Assembly: GCA_902776455.1 (NCBI GenBank)
Contig: CACYQI010000018.1
Coordinates: 1-38,459 of the forward strand
Direction: 5' to 3'
DNA from: an uncultured Bacteroidales bacterium
GTDB lineage: Bacteria; Bacteroidota; Bacteroidia; Bacteroidales; Bacteroidaceae
DNA: 38,459 nucleotides
A program made the translations under genes and the position numbers. The notes below the pieces were generated by a model. That model was not told the origin of the DNA and did not search any database. It saw only the letters and a program-made list of their open reading frames with translations. Shown here one piece after another: positions 1 to 8,507 of the stretch. How positions within the stretch are numbered: position 1 is the stretch's first letter; each line of letters starts with the position of its first letter.

Positions 1-1
1 A

Positions 2-64
2 TGCTGTCTGCCTATATGGTATTGTCCTTTTATAACTTCCACGAGCGCAGCGAGTTTACTTCCA
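2..64 (+). repeat. Left copy of a long inverted repeat flanking the ftsL-murC block
   Basis: Positions 2-41 are identical over 40 bases to the reverse complement of 11246-11285. Positions 49-64 match the reverse complement of 11202-11217. In both copies this is followed by a 12-bp tandem repeat built on ACTTCCA. The right copy has about 20 extra bases between the two blocks. The pair faces inward across about 11.2 kb of cell-wall genes. No gene is visible in 1-124. Confidence 0.85.
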
Positions 65-124
65 CTTTAACTTCCACTTTAACTTCAGAAACTTCAGTAG
101 ATAATTAATTGGTAATAAGGCGAG

Positions 125-628
125 ATGGCAGAGATAGAGATTGATAACCTTGAAGCGCTTGAGGCTAATGAAGCTAATGGGGCAAATGAGGCCTATGGGG
201 CTGATGAGACCAATGAGGCCAATGAGGGTCCTGGGGCTAATGAGCAGGAGTCTGTCAGCAATAGGGAGAAGCTGATTCGCTCGCTGGTCAGCGACGACGA
301 CGAAGTGGACGAACTGACCGTCGCCGGCCTTCGCCAGATGCTCGACGCAGCTCCCCGCTGGTTCCTCCGCCAGTGGAAGATGCTGCTCCTCTGCCTGGCC
401 GGCATCTTCCTCTACATCACCAACGGCTATCAGGCACAGATGGAGATGATGAAGGAATCGGAGCTTGAGGCAGAACTCAAGGACTGGCGCTACCGCAGCA
501 TTACCCGCGCCGGCGAACTCACGCTCCTCTGCCGCCAGAGCCAGCTCGAGCAGAAGCTCCGCGAACAAGGCGACACGTCGCTCGTCATCAGCAAGGAAGC
601 ACCGTTCGTCATCAAGGCGGACGAGTGA
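125..628 (+). CDS. ftsL: FtsL-like divisome protein with repeat-encoded N-terminal tail
   Basis: This is a 167-residue bitopic membrane protein in the slot held by ftsL in Bacteroidetes dcw clusters, directly before the septal PBP. It has an acidic cytoplasmic N-terminus, a single transmembrane segment at about residues 86-104 (after RQW), and a short periplasmic part with a coiled-coil-like stretch (LTLLCRQSQLEQKLREQG). FtsL normally bridges FtsQ and the FtsW/FtsI synthase at the septum. The function is inferred from position and topology, because FtsL sequences are poorly conserved. Residues 13-42 are low-complexity EAN/GAN triplets encoded by a 9-bp tandem repeat. The conserved part appears to begin near TVAGLRQML. 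The true start could be internal, but no better in-frame ATG precedes the membrane segment. Confidence 0.75.
   Translation: MAEIEIDNLEALEANEANGANEAYGADETNEANEGPGANEQESVSNREKLIRSLVSDDDEVDELTVAGLRQMLDAAPRWFLRQWKMLLLCLAGIFLYITNGYQAQMEMMKESELEAELKDWRYRSITRAGELTLLCRQSQLEQKLREQGDTSLVISKEAPFVIKADE
161..250 (+). repeat. 9-bp tandem repeat inside the ftsL reading frame
   Basis: Ten consecutive 9-base units around GAGGCTAAT run in frame and encode EAN, EAN, GAN, EAY, GAD, ETN, EAN, EGP, GAN, EQE. Unit changes preserve the frame. The same words (ATGGGGCCG, ATGAGGCTT) recur at the start of the fourth fimbrillin near 34720. Confidence 0.9.
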
Positions 629-631
629 GGA

Positions 632-667
632 GGATTAGGGATTAAAGAATAAGGAATAAGGATTATG
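632..667 (+). repeat. 7-bp tandem repeat running into the ftsI start codon
   Basis: Five units lie end to end: GGATTAG, GGATTAA, AGAATAA, GGAATAA, GGATTAT. The ATG of ftsI (665-667) begins at the sixth base of the last unit. The array occupies nearly all of the 36-bp gap between the ftsL stop and ftsI. Confidence 0.85.
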
Positions 668-2773
668 CAAGCCAAACGAGATAAAGGGCCTAAGAGATAC
701 TTCGTCATCTTCGTAGTGATGCTGATGGCCGGAGTATATATACTGGGTAAGGCGCTCTATACCATGTTGCCGCCGGAGAGCGACTACTGGAAGGCTGTTG
801 GGCTGAACAACAAGCAGGGACAGATTCCTGCCAGTCGCGGCAACATCCTCTCCTGCGACCGCCAGGTGCTCTCCGGCACCGTGCCCAAGTACAACCTCTA
901 CCTCGACTTCGCCGTACACGACCCCGATTCAACCATCGAGGCTAAGACCAGGGCCTTCCGCGACTCGGCCTTCCGCGTTGACCTCGACAGCATAGCAGAG
1001 GGCTTGGCACGCATCTTCCCCGACTACAACAAGCAGTGGTTCCGCCAGAACCTGCTCAAGGGAAAGAGCCACGGCAAGTACGCTTGGCGCATCTACCCGA
1101 AGCAGGCCTCCTACGTCCAGTATAAGGCGTGCAAGGAACTGCCCTTCCTCAGGGAAAGCATGTACCGGAGCGGCTTCCATGCCGACGAGATATTGCATCG
1201 CCTCAAACCCTATGGCGAGCTGGCCGCCCGCACGATAGGCGACCTCTACAAGGACGACAGCAGCCGCGCCAAGTGCGGACTGGAGCTGAGCTTCGACAGC
1301 ATCCTGCGAGGCAAGCCAGGGTCGAAGCACTTCACCGTAGTGCGCAACCGCTTGGTGCCCATCATCGACAAGCAGGCAGAGAACGGTCACGACCTGCTCA
1401 CCACCATCGACATCAATATACAGGACTTTGCCGACCGTGCCCTTCGCAACAAGATGAAGGAGGAGGGCGTACAGGGCGAAGTGGGCGTAGCCATCGTGAT
1501 GGAGGTCAAGACGGGCGACGTGAAGGCCATCGTCAACTTGACCCGCGGCCAGGACGGCAAGTACTACGAGCTGAAGAACAACGCCGTGAGCGACCTCTGG
1601 GAACCCGGCTCGACGTTCAAGACAGCCAGCATCATGGTAGCCCTCGAGGACGGGAAAATCAACCTCAACAAGACGGTGGACTGCACTCCTGGCGCCGTCA
1701 GGATGCACGGCCGCTGGATGAAGGACCACAACTGGCGTAAGGGAGGCTACAAGACGCCGCTCAAGGTGGAGGACATCCTTGGGCAGAGCAGCAACATCGG
1801 CGTGAGCAAGATCATCGAAGAAGCATACAGCAACGACCCGTCGGCTTTCGTTGACGGCCTGCACCGCGAGGGCGTCGGCATTCCCCTCGACCTTCCCTTC
1901 GTGGGCAAGGGTGAGCCTATCGTGCCGCATCCGAGGGACAAGAAGCACTACTGGAGCAAGTCCGACCTTCCCTGGATGAGTATCGGCTACGTCACAATGT
2001 TGCCTCCCATCAGCACCCTTACCTTCTACAACGCCATAGCCAACGGTGGGCGGATGATGAGGCCACGCTTCGTGACGGCCGAACTGAAGGACGGCATGGT
2101 GATAAAGGAGTTTCCGCCCGAAGTCATCAAGGAGCGCATCTGCAGTTCCTCCACGCTGAGGGACATCCAGTACTGCCTCGAGCACGTAGTGAGCGGCGGT
2201 TTGGGCAAGAAGGCCGGCAACGGGGGCAAGTACTTCAAGGTGAGCGGAAAGACGGGCACAGCCATGTTCAGCGAGAACGGCCGCTACGGGCGTAAGCACA
2301 TGGTGAGCTTCTGCGGCTACTTCCCCAGCGACAACCCCAAGTACAGCTGCATCGTCTGCATCCGTCACCAGCAAGCGATACCGTCGGGCGGCGGACAGTG
2401 CGGCCCCGTCTTCCGCGAGATTTCGGAGTACATCATGTCGCGCGACTCGTTGCGCAACGCCTCCCTGGCAGCCGACACCAACTCGGTGTTCGTCCCCAAG
2501 GCGACCAAGGGCAACCGTCACGATGCTGAGGCCATCGTGGAGGGCATGGGCTTGCAGAAGAGGCAGTTGAACGTGGAGGAGGCCGACACCATGCCCCTCT
2601 CGAAGGTGCCCGACGTGACGGGGATGGGCGTCAAGGATGCCGTCTATGCCTTGCAGAAGCGCGGTCTTCGCGTCCGCGTCAACGGCTGTGGCCAGATAGC
2701 GGCGCAGGACATAGCAGCAGGCTCACAGGCCGTCAAAGGCAAGACCGTCACGCTGACAACAACCATCCGATAG
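665..2773 (+). CDS. ftsI: Septal penicillin-binding protein (FtsI/PBP3, D,D-transpeptidase) with C-terminal PASTA domain
   Basis: This is a 702-residue class B PBP that cross-links septal peptidoglycan in the periplasm together with FtsW. A short basic cytoplasmic tail precedes one transmembrane segment at about 12-30 ([17 protein letters not shown]). The PBP dimerisation region contains the typical SRGNIL motif. The transpeptidase domain shows S316-T-F-K319 (nucleophile Ser316), S375-S-N377 and K529-T-G531. The last 60 residues ([20 protein letters not shown]) form one PASTA domain. The length fits Bacteroidetes FtsI. It lies between ftsL and murE as expected. The start is fixed by the short gap from ftsL and by the adjacent membrane anchor. 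Confidence 0.95.
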   Translation: MQAKRDKGPKRYFVIFVVMLMAGVYILGKALYTMLPPESDYWKAVGLNNKQGQIPASRGNILSCDRQVLSGTVPKYNLYLDFAVHDPDSTIEAKTRAFRDSAFRVDLDSIAEGLARIFPDYNKQWFRQNLLKGKSHGKYAWRIYPKQASYVQYKACKELPFLRESMYRSGFHADEILHRLKPYGELAARTIGDLYKDDSSRAKCGLELSFDSILRGKPGSKHFTVVRNRLVPIIDKQAENGHDLLTTIDINIQDFADRALRNKMKEEGVQGEVGVAIVMEVKTGDVKAIVNLTRGQDGKYYELKNNAVSDLWEPGSTFKTASIMVALEDGKINLNKTVDCTPGAVRMHGRWMKDHNWRKGGYKTPLKVEDILGQSSNIGVSKIIEEAYSNDPSAFVDGLHREGVGIPLDLPFVGKGEPIVPHPRDKKHYWSKSDLPWMSIGYVTMLPPISTLTFYNAIANGGRMMRPRFVTAELKDGMVIKEFPPEVIKERICSSSTLRDIQYCLEHVVSGGLGKKAGNGGKYFKVSGKTGTAMFSENGRYGRKHMVSFCGYFPSDNPKYSCIVCIRHQQAIPSGGGQCGPVFREISEYIMSRDSLRNASLAADTNSVFVPKATKGNRHDAEAIVEGMGLQKRQLNVEEADTMPLSKVPDVTGMGVKDAVYALQKRGLRVRVNGCGQIAAQDIAAGSQAVKGKTVTLTTTIR

Positions 2774-2898
2774 CTCTGAGGACTCTGAATGCTCTGAATA
2801 ATCTGAAAACTCTGAGGACTCTGAATCATCCGAAAGGTATGAAAACTCTGAAAAATCTGAATAATCCGATAACTCCGAATACTCTGATAACAATGAAA
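2773..2898 (+). repeat. 9-bp tandem repeat (TCTGA every 9 bases) ending in the murE start codon
   Basis: TCTGA or a variant (TCCGA, TATGA, AATGA) occurs at 2775 and then every 9 bases without a slip up to 2892, giving 14 units with consensus ACTCTGAAT. Two units carry in-phase ATG variants: TATGA at 2838 (ATG 2839) and AATGA at 2892 (ATG 2893). Both are in frame with murE. Confidence 0.9.
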
Positions 2899-4344
2899 CT
2901 ACAGCAACTCATACGCGACATAAAGCCACAGCAGGTGGTGGGCAACTTGGAGAGGGACGTGACGGCCATCGAGATCGACAGCCGCCGCATAGTGCAGGGT
3001 GCCGTCTTCGTAGCCATGCGAGGCACACAGGTTGACGGCCACACCTTCATCGACAAGGCTATCGAGCTGGGAGCCAGCGTTATCGTCTGCGAAACGCTGC
3101 CCGACACGACCTGCCCCGACGTCACCTATCTCGTCTTTCCCAACACGGAGGACGTGGTTGGCCCGCTGGCCACGCACTTCTTCGGCGACCCGACGGAGCG
3201 CATGCACCTCGTGGGCGTCACCGGCACCAACGGCAAGACGACCATCGCCACCGTGCTCTACAACATCTTCCGCCAGCTCGGATACAAGTGCGGACTATGC
3301 AGCACCGTCTGCAACTACATCGACGGCGAACCCGTTCCGACAGAAGTCACGACGCCCGACCCCATCACGCTGAACCGCCTCCTGGGTCGTATGGCCGACG
3401 AGGGTTGTGCCTACGCCTTCATGGAAGTCAGCAGTCACAGCGTCAGCCAGAAGCGCATCGGCGGTCTGACCTTCAGCGGCGGCATCTTCACCAACCTGAC
3501 GCGCGACCACCTGGACTACCACGGAACCTTCGAGAACTACCGCGACGCGAAGAAGGGCTTCTTTGATGCTCTGCCTGGGGACGCCTTTGCCATCATCAAT
3601 GCCGACGACCGCAACGGCATGGTCATGGTGCAGAACTGCAAGGCGACGGTCAAGACCTACTCGCTCCACTCAGCCGCCGACTTCAAGGCCCGCATCATGG
3701 AGGAGAGCTTCGAGGGCATGGACCTGGAGATAGACGGACGGGAGGTGAGCGTGCAGTTCGTGGGGCGCTTCAACGTCAGCAACTTGCTGGCCGTCTATGG
3801 CGCTACGGTCATGCTGGGCGTAGAGCCGCAGCAGGCCCTCGTGCTGCTCAGCGGTCAGAAGCCCGTCAACGGCCGCTTCGAGGCCATCCGCTCGCGGGAG
3901 GGCGTCACGGCCATCGTCGATTACGCCCACACGCCCGATGCCCTCGTCAACGTCCTCTCGACCATCAACGAGGTGCTGCAGGGCAAAGGCCAGTGCTGGA
4001 CTGTCTGCGGAGCCGGCGGCAACCGCGACAAGGGCAAACGTCCCCTCATGGCTCAGGAAGCCGTCCGCCACAGCGACCGCGTCATCATCACGAGCGACAA
4101 CCCCCGCAACGAAGACCCGCAGGCCATCATCGACGACATGCTGGCCGGCCTCGACACAAGCGAGCGCCGAAGCGTCCTCAGCATCGTGGACCGTCGCGAA
4201 GCCATCCGCACCGCCTGCACCCTGGCCAAGCCCGGCGACGTGGTGCTCGTGGCAGGCAAGGGACACGAAGACTATCAAATAGTTAAAGGTGTGAAGCACC
4301 ACTTCGACGACCATGAAGTGATACGCGAAGCCTTCGGGCTGTAG
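2893..4344 (+). CDS. murE: UDP-MurNAc-L-Ala-D-Glu:meso-diaminopimelate ligase (MurE)
   Basis: This cytoplasmic Mur ligase adds the third stem-peptide residue to UDP-MurNAc-L-Ala-D-Glu using ATP. Counted from 2893, it has 483 residues. The ATP loop is G111-T-N-G-K115-T-T. D402-N-P-R405 is the motif associated with meso-diaminopimelate, rather than lysine, as substrate, so an A1-gamma type wall is expected. The central-domain motif around DYAHTPDAL is also present. An in-frame ATG at 2839 would add 18 residues ([18 protein letters not shown]), but these are only the translation of the 9-bp repeat. [13 protein letters not shown] at 2893 is the natural N-terminus. The downstream gap holds a 22-bp palindromic array. 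Confidence 0.96.
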   Translation: MKLQQLIRDIKPQQVVGNLERDVTAIEIDSRRIVQGAVFVAMRGTQVDGHTFIDKAIELGASVIVCETLPDTTCPDVTYLVFPNTEDVVGPLATHFFGDPTERMHLVGVTGTNGKTTIATVLYNIFRQLGYKCGLCSTVCNYIDGEPVPTEVTTPDPITLNRLLGRMADEGCAYAFMEVSSHSVSQKRIGGLTFSGGIFTNLTRDHLDYHGTFENYRDAKKGFFDALPGDAFAIINADDRNGMVMVQNCKATVKTYSLHSAADFKARIMEESFEGMDLEIDGREVSVQFVGRFNVSNLLAVYGATVMLGVEPQQALVLLSGQKPVNGRFEAIRSREGVTAIVDYAHTPDALVNVLSTINEVLQGKGQCWTVCGAGGNRDKGKRPLMAQEAVRHSDRVIITSDNPRNEDPQAIIDDMLAGLDTSERRSVLSIVDRREAIRTACTLAKPGDVVLVAGKGHEDYQIVKGVKHHFDDHEVIREAFGL

Positions 4345-4347
4345 TCA

Positions 4348-4449
4348 CGCTCCACGGAGCATCGCCCCACGCTCCACGGAGCGAAGCCCGATGCTCCACG
4401 GAGGAAAGCCCGATGCTCCACGGAGCGTAAGCCGATGCTCCACGGAGCG
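4348..4449 (+). repeat. 22-bp palindromic tandem array, five units
   Basis: The palindromic core CTCCACGGAG starts at 4350, 4372, 4394, 4416 and 4438, exactly 22 bases apart. The 12-base spacer resembles CGTAAGCCGATG. The array fills most of the murE-mraY gap and contains no gene. Related arrays lie near 12244, 15263, 19807, 20225, 24165 and 36020. Confidence 0.93.
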
Positions 4450-4526
4450 CAGAACGACCCCCCTGGGAGGACGCGGAAACACACCGAAAGGAACAACATA
4501 AAACGACAAACAGACATAAAGAGAGA

Positions 4527-5792
4527 ATGCTATACTACCTGTTCAGATACTTAGGCCAATACGGAGTCTCGGGTGCCAACGTCTGGCACTACATCTCCTT
4601 CCGCGCCGTGCTCACCCTGGTGCTGAGCCTGCTCATCTCGATGTGGTTCGGCCAGTACTTCGTGAAGTGGATGCGTGCCCACCATGCCAGCGAGGCTCAG
4701 CGCGATGCGAGCATCGACCCCTACGGCGTGGAGAAGCAAGGCGTGCCCACCATGGGCGGCATCATCATCATCGTCTCCACCCTCGTTCCCTGCCTGCTGC
4801 TGGGCCGCCTGAGGAACATCTACATGCTCCTCATGCTCTTCACCACCATCTGGCTCGGCGCCCTGGGCTTTGCCGACGACTACATCAAGATGAAGGTGAC
4901 GAAGGACGGCCTTCGGCCCATCTGGAAGCTCTTGGGGCAGGCCGTGCTGGGGCTGGTCGTCGGCCTGACGCTCTGGCAAAGCCCCGACGCCGTCATCTGC
5001 GAGAACATCAGCGCTGAGAGGCAAGGCACGGAACAAGTGGTGACGCACCGCAGCGAAGAGGTGAAGAGCACCATCACCACCATTCCCTTCGTCAAGAACA
5101 ACAACCTCAACTATGCCGACCTCTTCCGCTTCCTGGGCAAGTACCGCACGGCAGCAGGCTGGATCTTCTTCGTCATCGTCACCACCTTCATCGTGATGGC
5201 GGTCAGCAACGGTTCGAACCTCAACGACGGCATGGACGGCCTCTGTGCCGGCAACGCAGCCATCATGTGCATCGCCCTCGGCATCCTGGCCTACGTCAGC
5301 AGCCACATACACATGGCCGCCTACCTTAATATAATGTACATCCCAGGGTCGGAGGAACTCGTCATCTTCGTCTGCGCCTTCGTCGGCGCGCTCATCGGCT
5401 TCCTCTGGTACAACGCCTACCCCGCCCAGGTGTTCATGGGCGACACGGGCAGCCTGGCCATCGGCGGCATCATCGGCGTCACGGCCATCATCATCCACAA
5501 GGAACTGCTCCTGCCCCTGCTGTGCTTCGTCTTCCTCATGGAGAGCCTGAGCGTGCTCCTGCAGACGAACTACGCCAAGCGCGGCAACCGGCGCGGAGAG
5601 AAGTGGCGCGTCATCAAGCGCGCTCCCCTGCACGACACCTTCCGCGTCAAGCCAGGGCAGCTGCCCCCCGACTTCAAAGTGCTCATCAACTGGCCCAAAG
5701 GCTGCTGGCTCGAGTCCAAGATAACCGTCCGCTTCTGGATAGTGACCATCATCATGGCAGCCCTCGCCATCGTAACATTGAAGATAAGATAG
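4527..5792 (+). CDS. mraY: Phospho-MurNAc-pentapeptide transferase (MraY)
   Basis: This polytopic inner-membrane enzyme transfers phospho-MurNAc-pentapeptide from UDP to undecaprenyl phosphate, forming lipid I. At 421 residues it has the length usual for Bacteroidetes MraY. Visible motifs are the early MGGIIIIVS loop, the catalytic aspartates D117-D118 in FADDYIK, N233-D-G-M-D-G (the NxxDGxDG signature) and MGDTGSLAIGG. About ten hydrophobic segments are visible. An insertion at about 155-185 (ISAERQGTEQVVTHRSEEVK) separates membrane helices and is typical of the Bacteroidetes form. The start follows a purine-rich stretch (AAAGAGAG). It lies between murE and murD, and its product is the substrate for MurG further along the cluster. 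Confidence 0.96.
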   Translation: MLYYLFRYLGQYGVSGANVWHYISFRAVLTLVLSLLISMWFGQYFVKWMRAHHASEAQRDASIDPYGVEKQGVPTMGGIIIIVSTLVPCLLLGRLRNIYMLLMLFTTIWLGALGFADDYIKMKVTKDGLRPIWKLLGQAVLGLVVGLTLWQSPDAVICENISAERQGTEQVVTHRSEEVKSTITTIPFVKNNNLNYADLFRFLGKYRTAAGWIFFVIVTTFIVMAVSNGSNLNDGMDGLCAGNAAIMCIALGILAYVSSHIHMAAYLNIMYIPGSEELVIFVCAFVGALIGFLWYNAYPAQVFMGDTGSLAIGGIIGVTAIIIHKELLLPLLCFVFLMESLSVLLQTNYAKRGNRRGEKWRVIKRAPLHDTFRVKPGQLPPDFKVLINWPKGCWLESKITVRFWIVTIIMAALAIVTLKIR

Positions 5793-5822
5793 AAGCCCCC
5801 TCTAACTCCCCCAAGGGGGAGA

Positions 5823-5861
5823 AAATGGTAAATGGTAAATGGTTAAATGGTAAATGAAGAG
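5823..5861 (+). repeat. 7-8-bp AAATGGT repeat upstream of murD
   Basis: AAATGGT-like units place ATG trinucleotides at 5825, 5832, 5839, 5847, 5854 and 5862 (spacing 7, 7, 8, 7, 8). The last is the preferred murD start. 5847 is in the same frame and adds five residues; the others are out of frame or stop quickly. Confidence 0.85.
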
Positions 5862-7196
5862 ATGAAAAGGATAGTAGTACTTGGCGCCGCCGAGAGCGGT
5901 GTCGGCGCAGCAGCACTGGCGAAAGTGAAAGGCTTCGAAGTCTTCGTCAGCGACATGGGCAAGATAAAGGAGAACTACAAGCAAGTGCTCCGCGAGTACG
6001 GTGTGCCCTGGGAGGAAGGACACCACTCGGAGGACCTCATCCTCAACGCACGGGAAGTGGTGAAAAGCCCCGGCATACCCGAGGATGCACCCATGGTGCG
6101 CAAAGTCCGAGAGGCAGGCATTCCCATCGTCAGCGAGATAGAATTTGCCAGCCGCTACACGGATGCCAAGATGATCTGCATCACAGGCTCCAACGGCAAG
6201 ACCACCACCACCAGCCTCATCTACCACATCTTCCGCAAAGCAGGCTACAACGCAGGACTCGCCGGAAACATAGGCCGGAGCCTCGCCCTACAGATAGCCG
6301 AAGGAAAGGACTACGACTACTACATCATCGAACTCAGCAGCTTCCAGCTCGACAACATGTATGAGTTCCGTGCCAACATCGCCATCCTGCTCAACATCAC
6401 CCCCGACCACCTCGACCGCTACGAAGGCTCCATGCAGAAATACACCGACGCCAAGATGCGCATCGTGCAGAACCAGACCGAAGAGGACGCGTTCATCTAC
6501 TGGAACGAAGACCCCATCATCGCCGCCGAACTGCGCAAGTACGGCATCAAAGCCAAGATGTGTCCCTTCAGCATCGTCAAGAAAGAAGGCATGATAGGCT
6601 ACATCGCCGACGGAAAATACGTCATCGAGTACCCCACGCCCTTCAACATGGAGCAGGAAAGCCTCAGCCTGCGCGGCAAGCACAACATGTACAACAGCCT
6701 GGCAGCCGGCATCGCAGCCCGCATCAGCGGCATCGACGACGCATCGCTCCGCCAGAGTCTCAGCGACTTCGAGGGCGTAGAACACCGCCTGCAGAAAGTA
6801 GCCCGAGTGGGAGGCGTGCAGTACATCAATGACTCGAAGGCTACCAACGTCGATGCCTGCTGGTATGCCCTCGAGAGCATGACCACGCCCACCATCCTCA
6901 TCATCGGTGGTAAGGACAAAGGCAACGACTACAACGCCATCAAGGAACTCGTGCAGAAGAAGTGCGCAGGCCTCGTCTATCTCGGTGCCGACAACAGCAA
7001 GCTGCACGACTTCTTCGACGGGATGGGCATCCCGGTGGCAGACACACACAACATGAAGGACTGCGTAGAAGCCTGCAGCCGCATGGCCAAACCCGGCTAC
7101 ACCGTGCTGCTCAGCCCCTGCTGCGCCAGCTTCGACCTCTTCAAGAACATGGAGGACCGCGGAGAACAGTTCTGCCAGCAAGTGAACAACCTATAG
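5862..7196 (+). CDS. murD: UDP-N-acetylmuramoylalanine--D-glutamate ligase (MurD)
   Basis: This cytoplasmic Mur ligase adds D-glutamate to UDP-MurNAc-L-alanine. From 5862 it has 444 residues. The N-terminal Rossmann-like domain begins MKRIVVLGAAESG, the usual MurD opening. The ATP loop is G109-S-N-G-K113-T-T. LLNITPDHLDRY, NDSKATN and the C-terminal LLSPCCASFDLF motif are all diagnostic of MurD. An in-frame ATG at 5847 would add MVNEE, but that segment is part of the upstream repeat, so 5862 is preferred. It is co-directional with mraY and ftsW. Confidence 0.95.
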   Translation: MKRIVVLGAAESGVGAAALAKVKGFEVFVSDMGKIKENYKQVLREYGVPWEEGHHSEDLILNAREVVKSPGIPEDAPMVRKVREAGIPIVSEIEFASRYTDAKMICITGSNGKTTTTSLIYHIFRKAGYNAGLAGNIGRSLALQIAEGKDYDYYIIELSSFQLDNMYEFRANIAILLNITPDHLDRYEGSMQKYTDAKMRIVQNQTEEDAFIYWNEDPIIAAELRKYGIKAKMCPFSIVKKEGMIGYIADGKYVIEYPTPFNMEQESLSLRGKHNMYNSLAAGIAARISGIDDASLRQSLSDFEGVEHRLQKVARVGGVQYINDSKATNVDACWYALESMTTPTILIIGGKDKGNDYNAIKELVQKKCAGLVYLGADNSKLHDFFDGMGIPVADTHNMKDCVEACSRMAKPGYTVLLSPCCASFDLFKNMEDRGEQFCQQVNNL

Positions 7197-7210
7197 CATC
7201 CAAGCAAACA

Positions 7211-7265
7211 ACCTCTAGTAAAACTAGTCTCACTAGTCACACTAGTCCCTATAATCGCAAGCCAC
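7211..7265 (+). repeat. 9-bp CTAG-containing repeat before ftsW
   Basis: CTAG occurs at 7215, 7224, 7233 and 7242, exactly 9 bases apart, in units such as ACACTAGTC. Two decayed 9-base units (CCTATAATC, GCAAGCCAC) then lead directly to the ftsW ATG at 7266, which keeps the 9-base phase. Confidence 0.8.
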
Positions 7266-8468
7266 ATGAAACTAGACAACCTAAAGGACAAGAACCTCAT
7301 ACAGGGCGACCTGGGCGTCTGGGCAGTGTTCATCCTGCTCTGCACCATTTCGCTCATCGAGGTATATAGTGCCAGTTCGCGCATGACCTTCGGCTCTGAA
7401 GCCTATTGGCAGCCTATCATGCAGCACGGAGCCTTCATGCTCATGGGCGTCTTCATCGCGTGGCTCGTGCACTTCATCCCTTGCAACTACTTCAAGCTCT
7501 TCTGCACCATCGGCATGTTCCTCTCGCTCTTCCTGCTCATAGCCGTGCTCGTCATCGGGCAGAAAACCAACGACGCAGGCCGATGGATCTCGATAGGATT
7601 CATACGCTTCCAGCCCAGCGAGATAGCCAAACTCAGCCTCGTAGGCTTCAGCTGCTTCATCCTCTCCTCCCTGCGCGACGAGAAGGGAGCCAGCATGATA
7701 GGCCTCAAGATAGTGGCCCTCGCGGCCTTCATGACGATACTGCTCATCTTCACCGAGAACGCCTCTACGGCCTTCATCATCACCATCGTTATGTTCGGCA
7801 TCTGCTTCTTCGCTCAAGTGCGGCGGAAGATACTCGTCAGCGCCCTCCTCATCGGCATGCTCGGCATCGGAAGCGTCTTTGCCATAGCCCATTCCATACC
7901 GGAGTCGGCGCTCGTGAAGATGACAGAGTCGAACTTGACAGTGTTGCATCGCGTGCCGACCTGGGTACACCGCATCACCGACAAGCAGGAGCGGCCGGCC
8001 GACCCTCGACAGTACAGGCCGCAGGAGAACCCGCAGAAGGCCTACGCCAAGGTAGCCATCGCCACAAGCAACATCATAGGGCGAGGCCCCGGAAACAGCC
8101 GGCAGCGCGACTTCATCCCGCAGGCCTTCTCCGACTTCATCTATGCCATCATCATCGAAGAGCTGGGTTTCCTCGGCGCCTTCATAGTGCTCGGACTCTA
8201 TCTCGTGCTGATGTATCGCTCCATGCGCATCGCTCAGAAGTGCAAAGCCCTCTTCCCTTCCTATCTGGTCATGGGGCTGGCCTTGATGATAGTGGTGCAG
8301 GCCATGATGAACATGGCAGTAGCCGTGGGAGCCTTCCCCGTGACGGGACAGCCCCTGCCCCTCGTCAGCCGAGGCGGCACAAGCCTCTTCATCACCTGTA
8401 CCTACATAGGCATGATACTCAGCGTAAGTCATACGGCGAAGCGCAAACCTGAATACGAAAACTCATAA
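7266..8468 (+). CDS. ftsW: Septal peptidoglycan glycosyltransferase (FtsW, SEDS family)
   Basis: This 400-residue polytopic inner-membrane SEDS protein polymerises lipid II into glycan strands at the septum with FtsI. About ten hydrophobic segments are visible. Family motifs include AGRWISIGFIRFQPSEIAKL and, near the C-terminus, the GQPLPLVSRGGTSL loop starting at residue 361. The large periplasmic loop between helices 7 and 8 (about residues 215-285) contains the usual AI-x-S-x-I-I-G-RGPGNS-type segment. It lies between murD and murG, which is the normal FtsW position and argues against RodA. Confidence 0.94.
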   Translation: MKLDNLKDKNLIQGDLGVWAVFILLCTISLIEVYSASSRMTFGSEAYWQPIMQHGAFMLMGVFIAWLVHFIPCNYFKLFCTIGMFLSLFLLIAVLVIGQKTNDAGRWISIGFIRFQPSEIAKLSLVGFSCFILSSLRDEKGASMIGLKIVALAAFMTILLIFTENASTAFIITIVMFGICFFAQVRRKILVSALLIGMLGIGSVFAIAHSIPESALVKMTESNLTVLHRVPTWVHRITDKQERPADPRQYRPQENPQKAYAKVAIATSNIIGRGPGNSRQRDFIPQAFSDFIYAIIIEELGFLGAFIVLGLYLVLMYRSMRIAQKCKALFPSYLVMGLALMIVVQAMMNMAVAVGAFPVTGQPLPLVSRGGTSLFITCTYIGMILSVSHTAKRKPEYENS

Positions 8469-8500
8469 GCCCTATAGGCCCAATAAGGCCCATTATAATT
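8468..8500 (+). repeat. Short 9-10-bp GGCCCAATA repeat between ftsW and murG
   Basis: GCCC with flanking TAT/AATAA occurs at 8469, 8478 and 8488, giving about three degenerate units in the 39-bp gap. This is weaker than the neighbouring arrays because the spacing slips by one base. Confidence 0.55.
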
Positions 8501-8507
8501 AAAGAAC

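Noticed and set aside
929-2521. 530-codon open frame on the minus strand opposite ftsI
   Set aside because: It is an antisense shadow of a GC-rich gene. ftsI carries all PBP motifs, while the antisense product has low-complexity composition and no domain.
4348-4449. Possible CRISPR array
   Set aside because: The repeat unit is 22 bp with near-identical short spacers, only 4-5 units, and there are no variable spacers or cas genes. These are palindromic tandem repeats.
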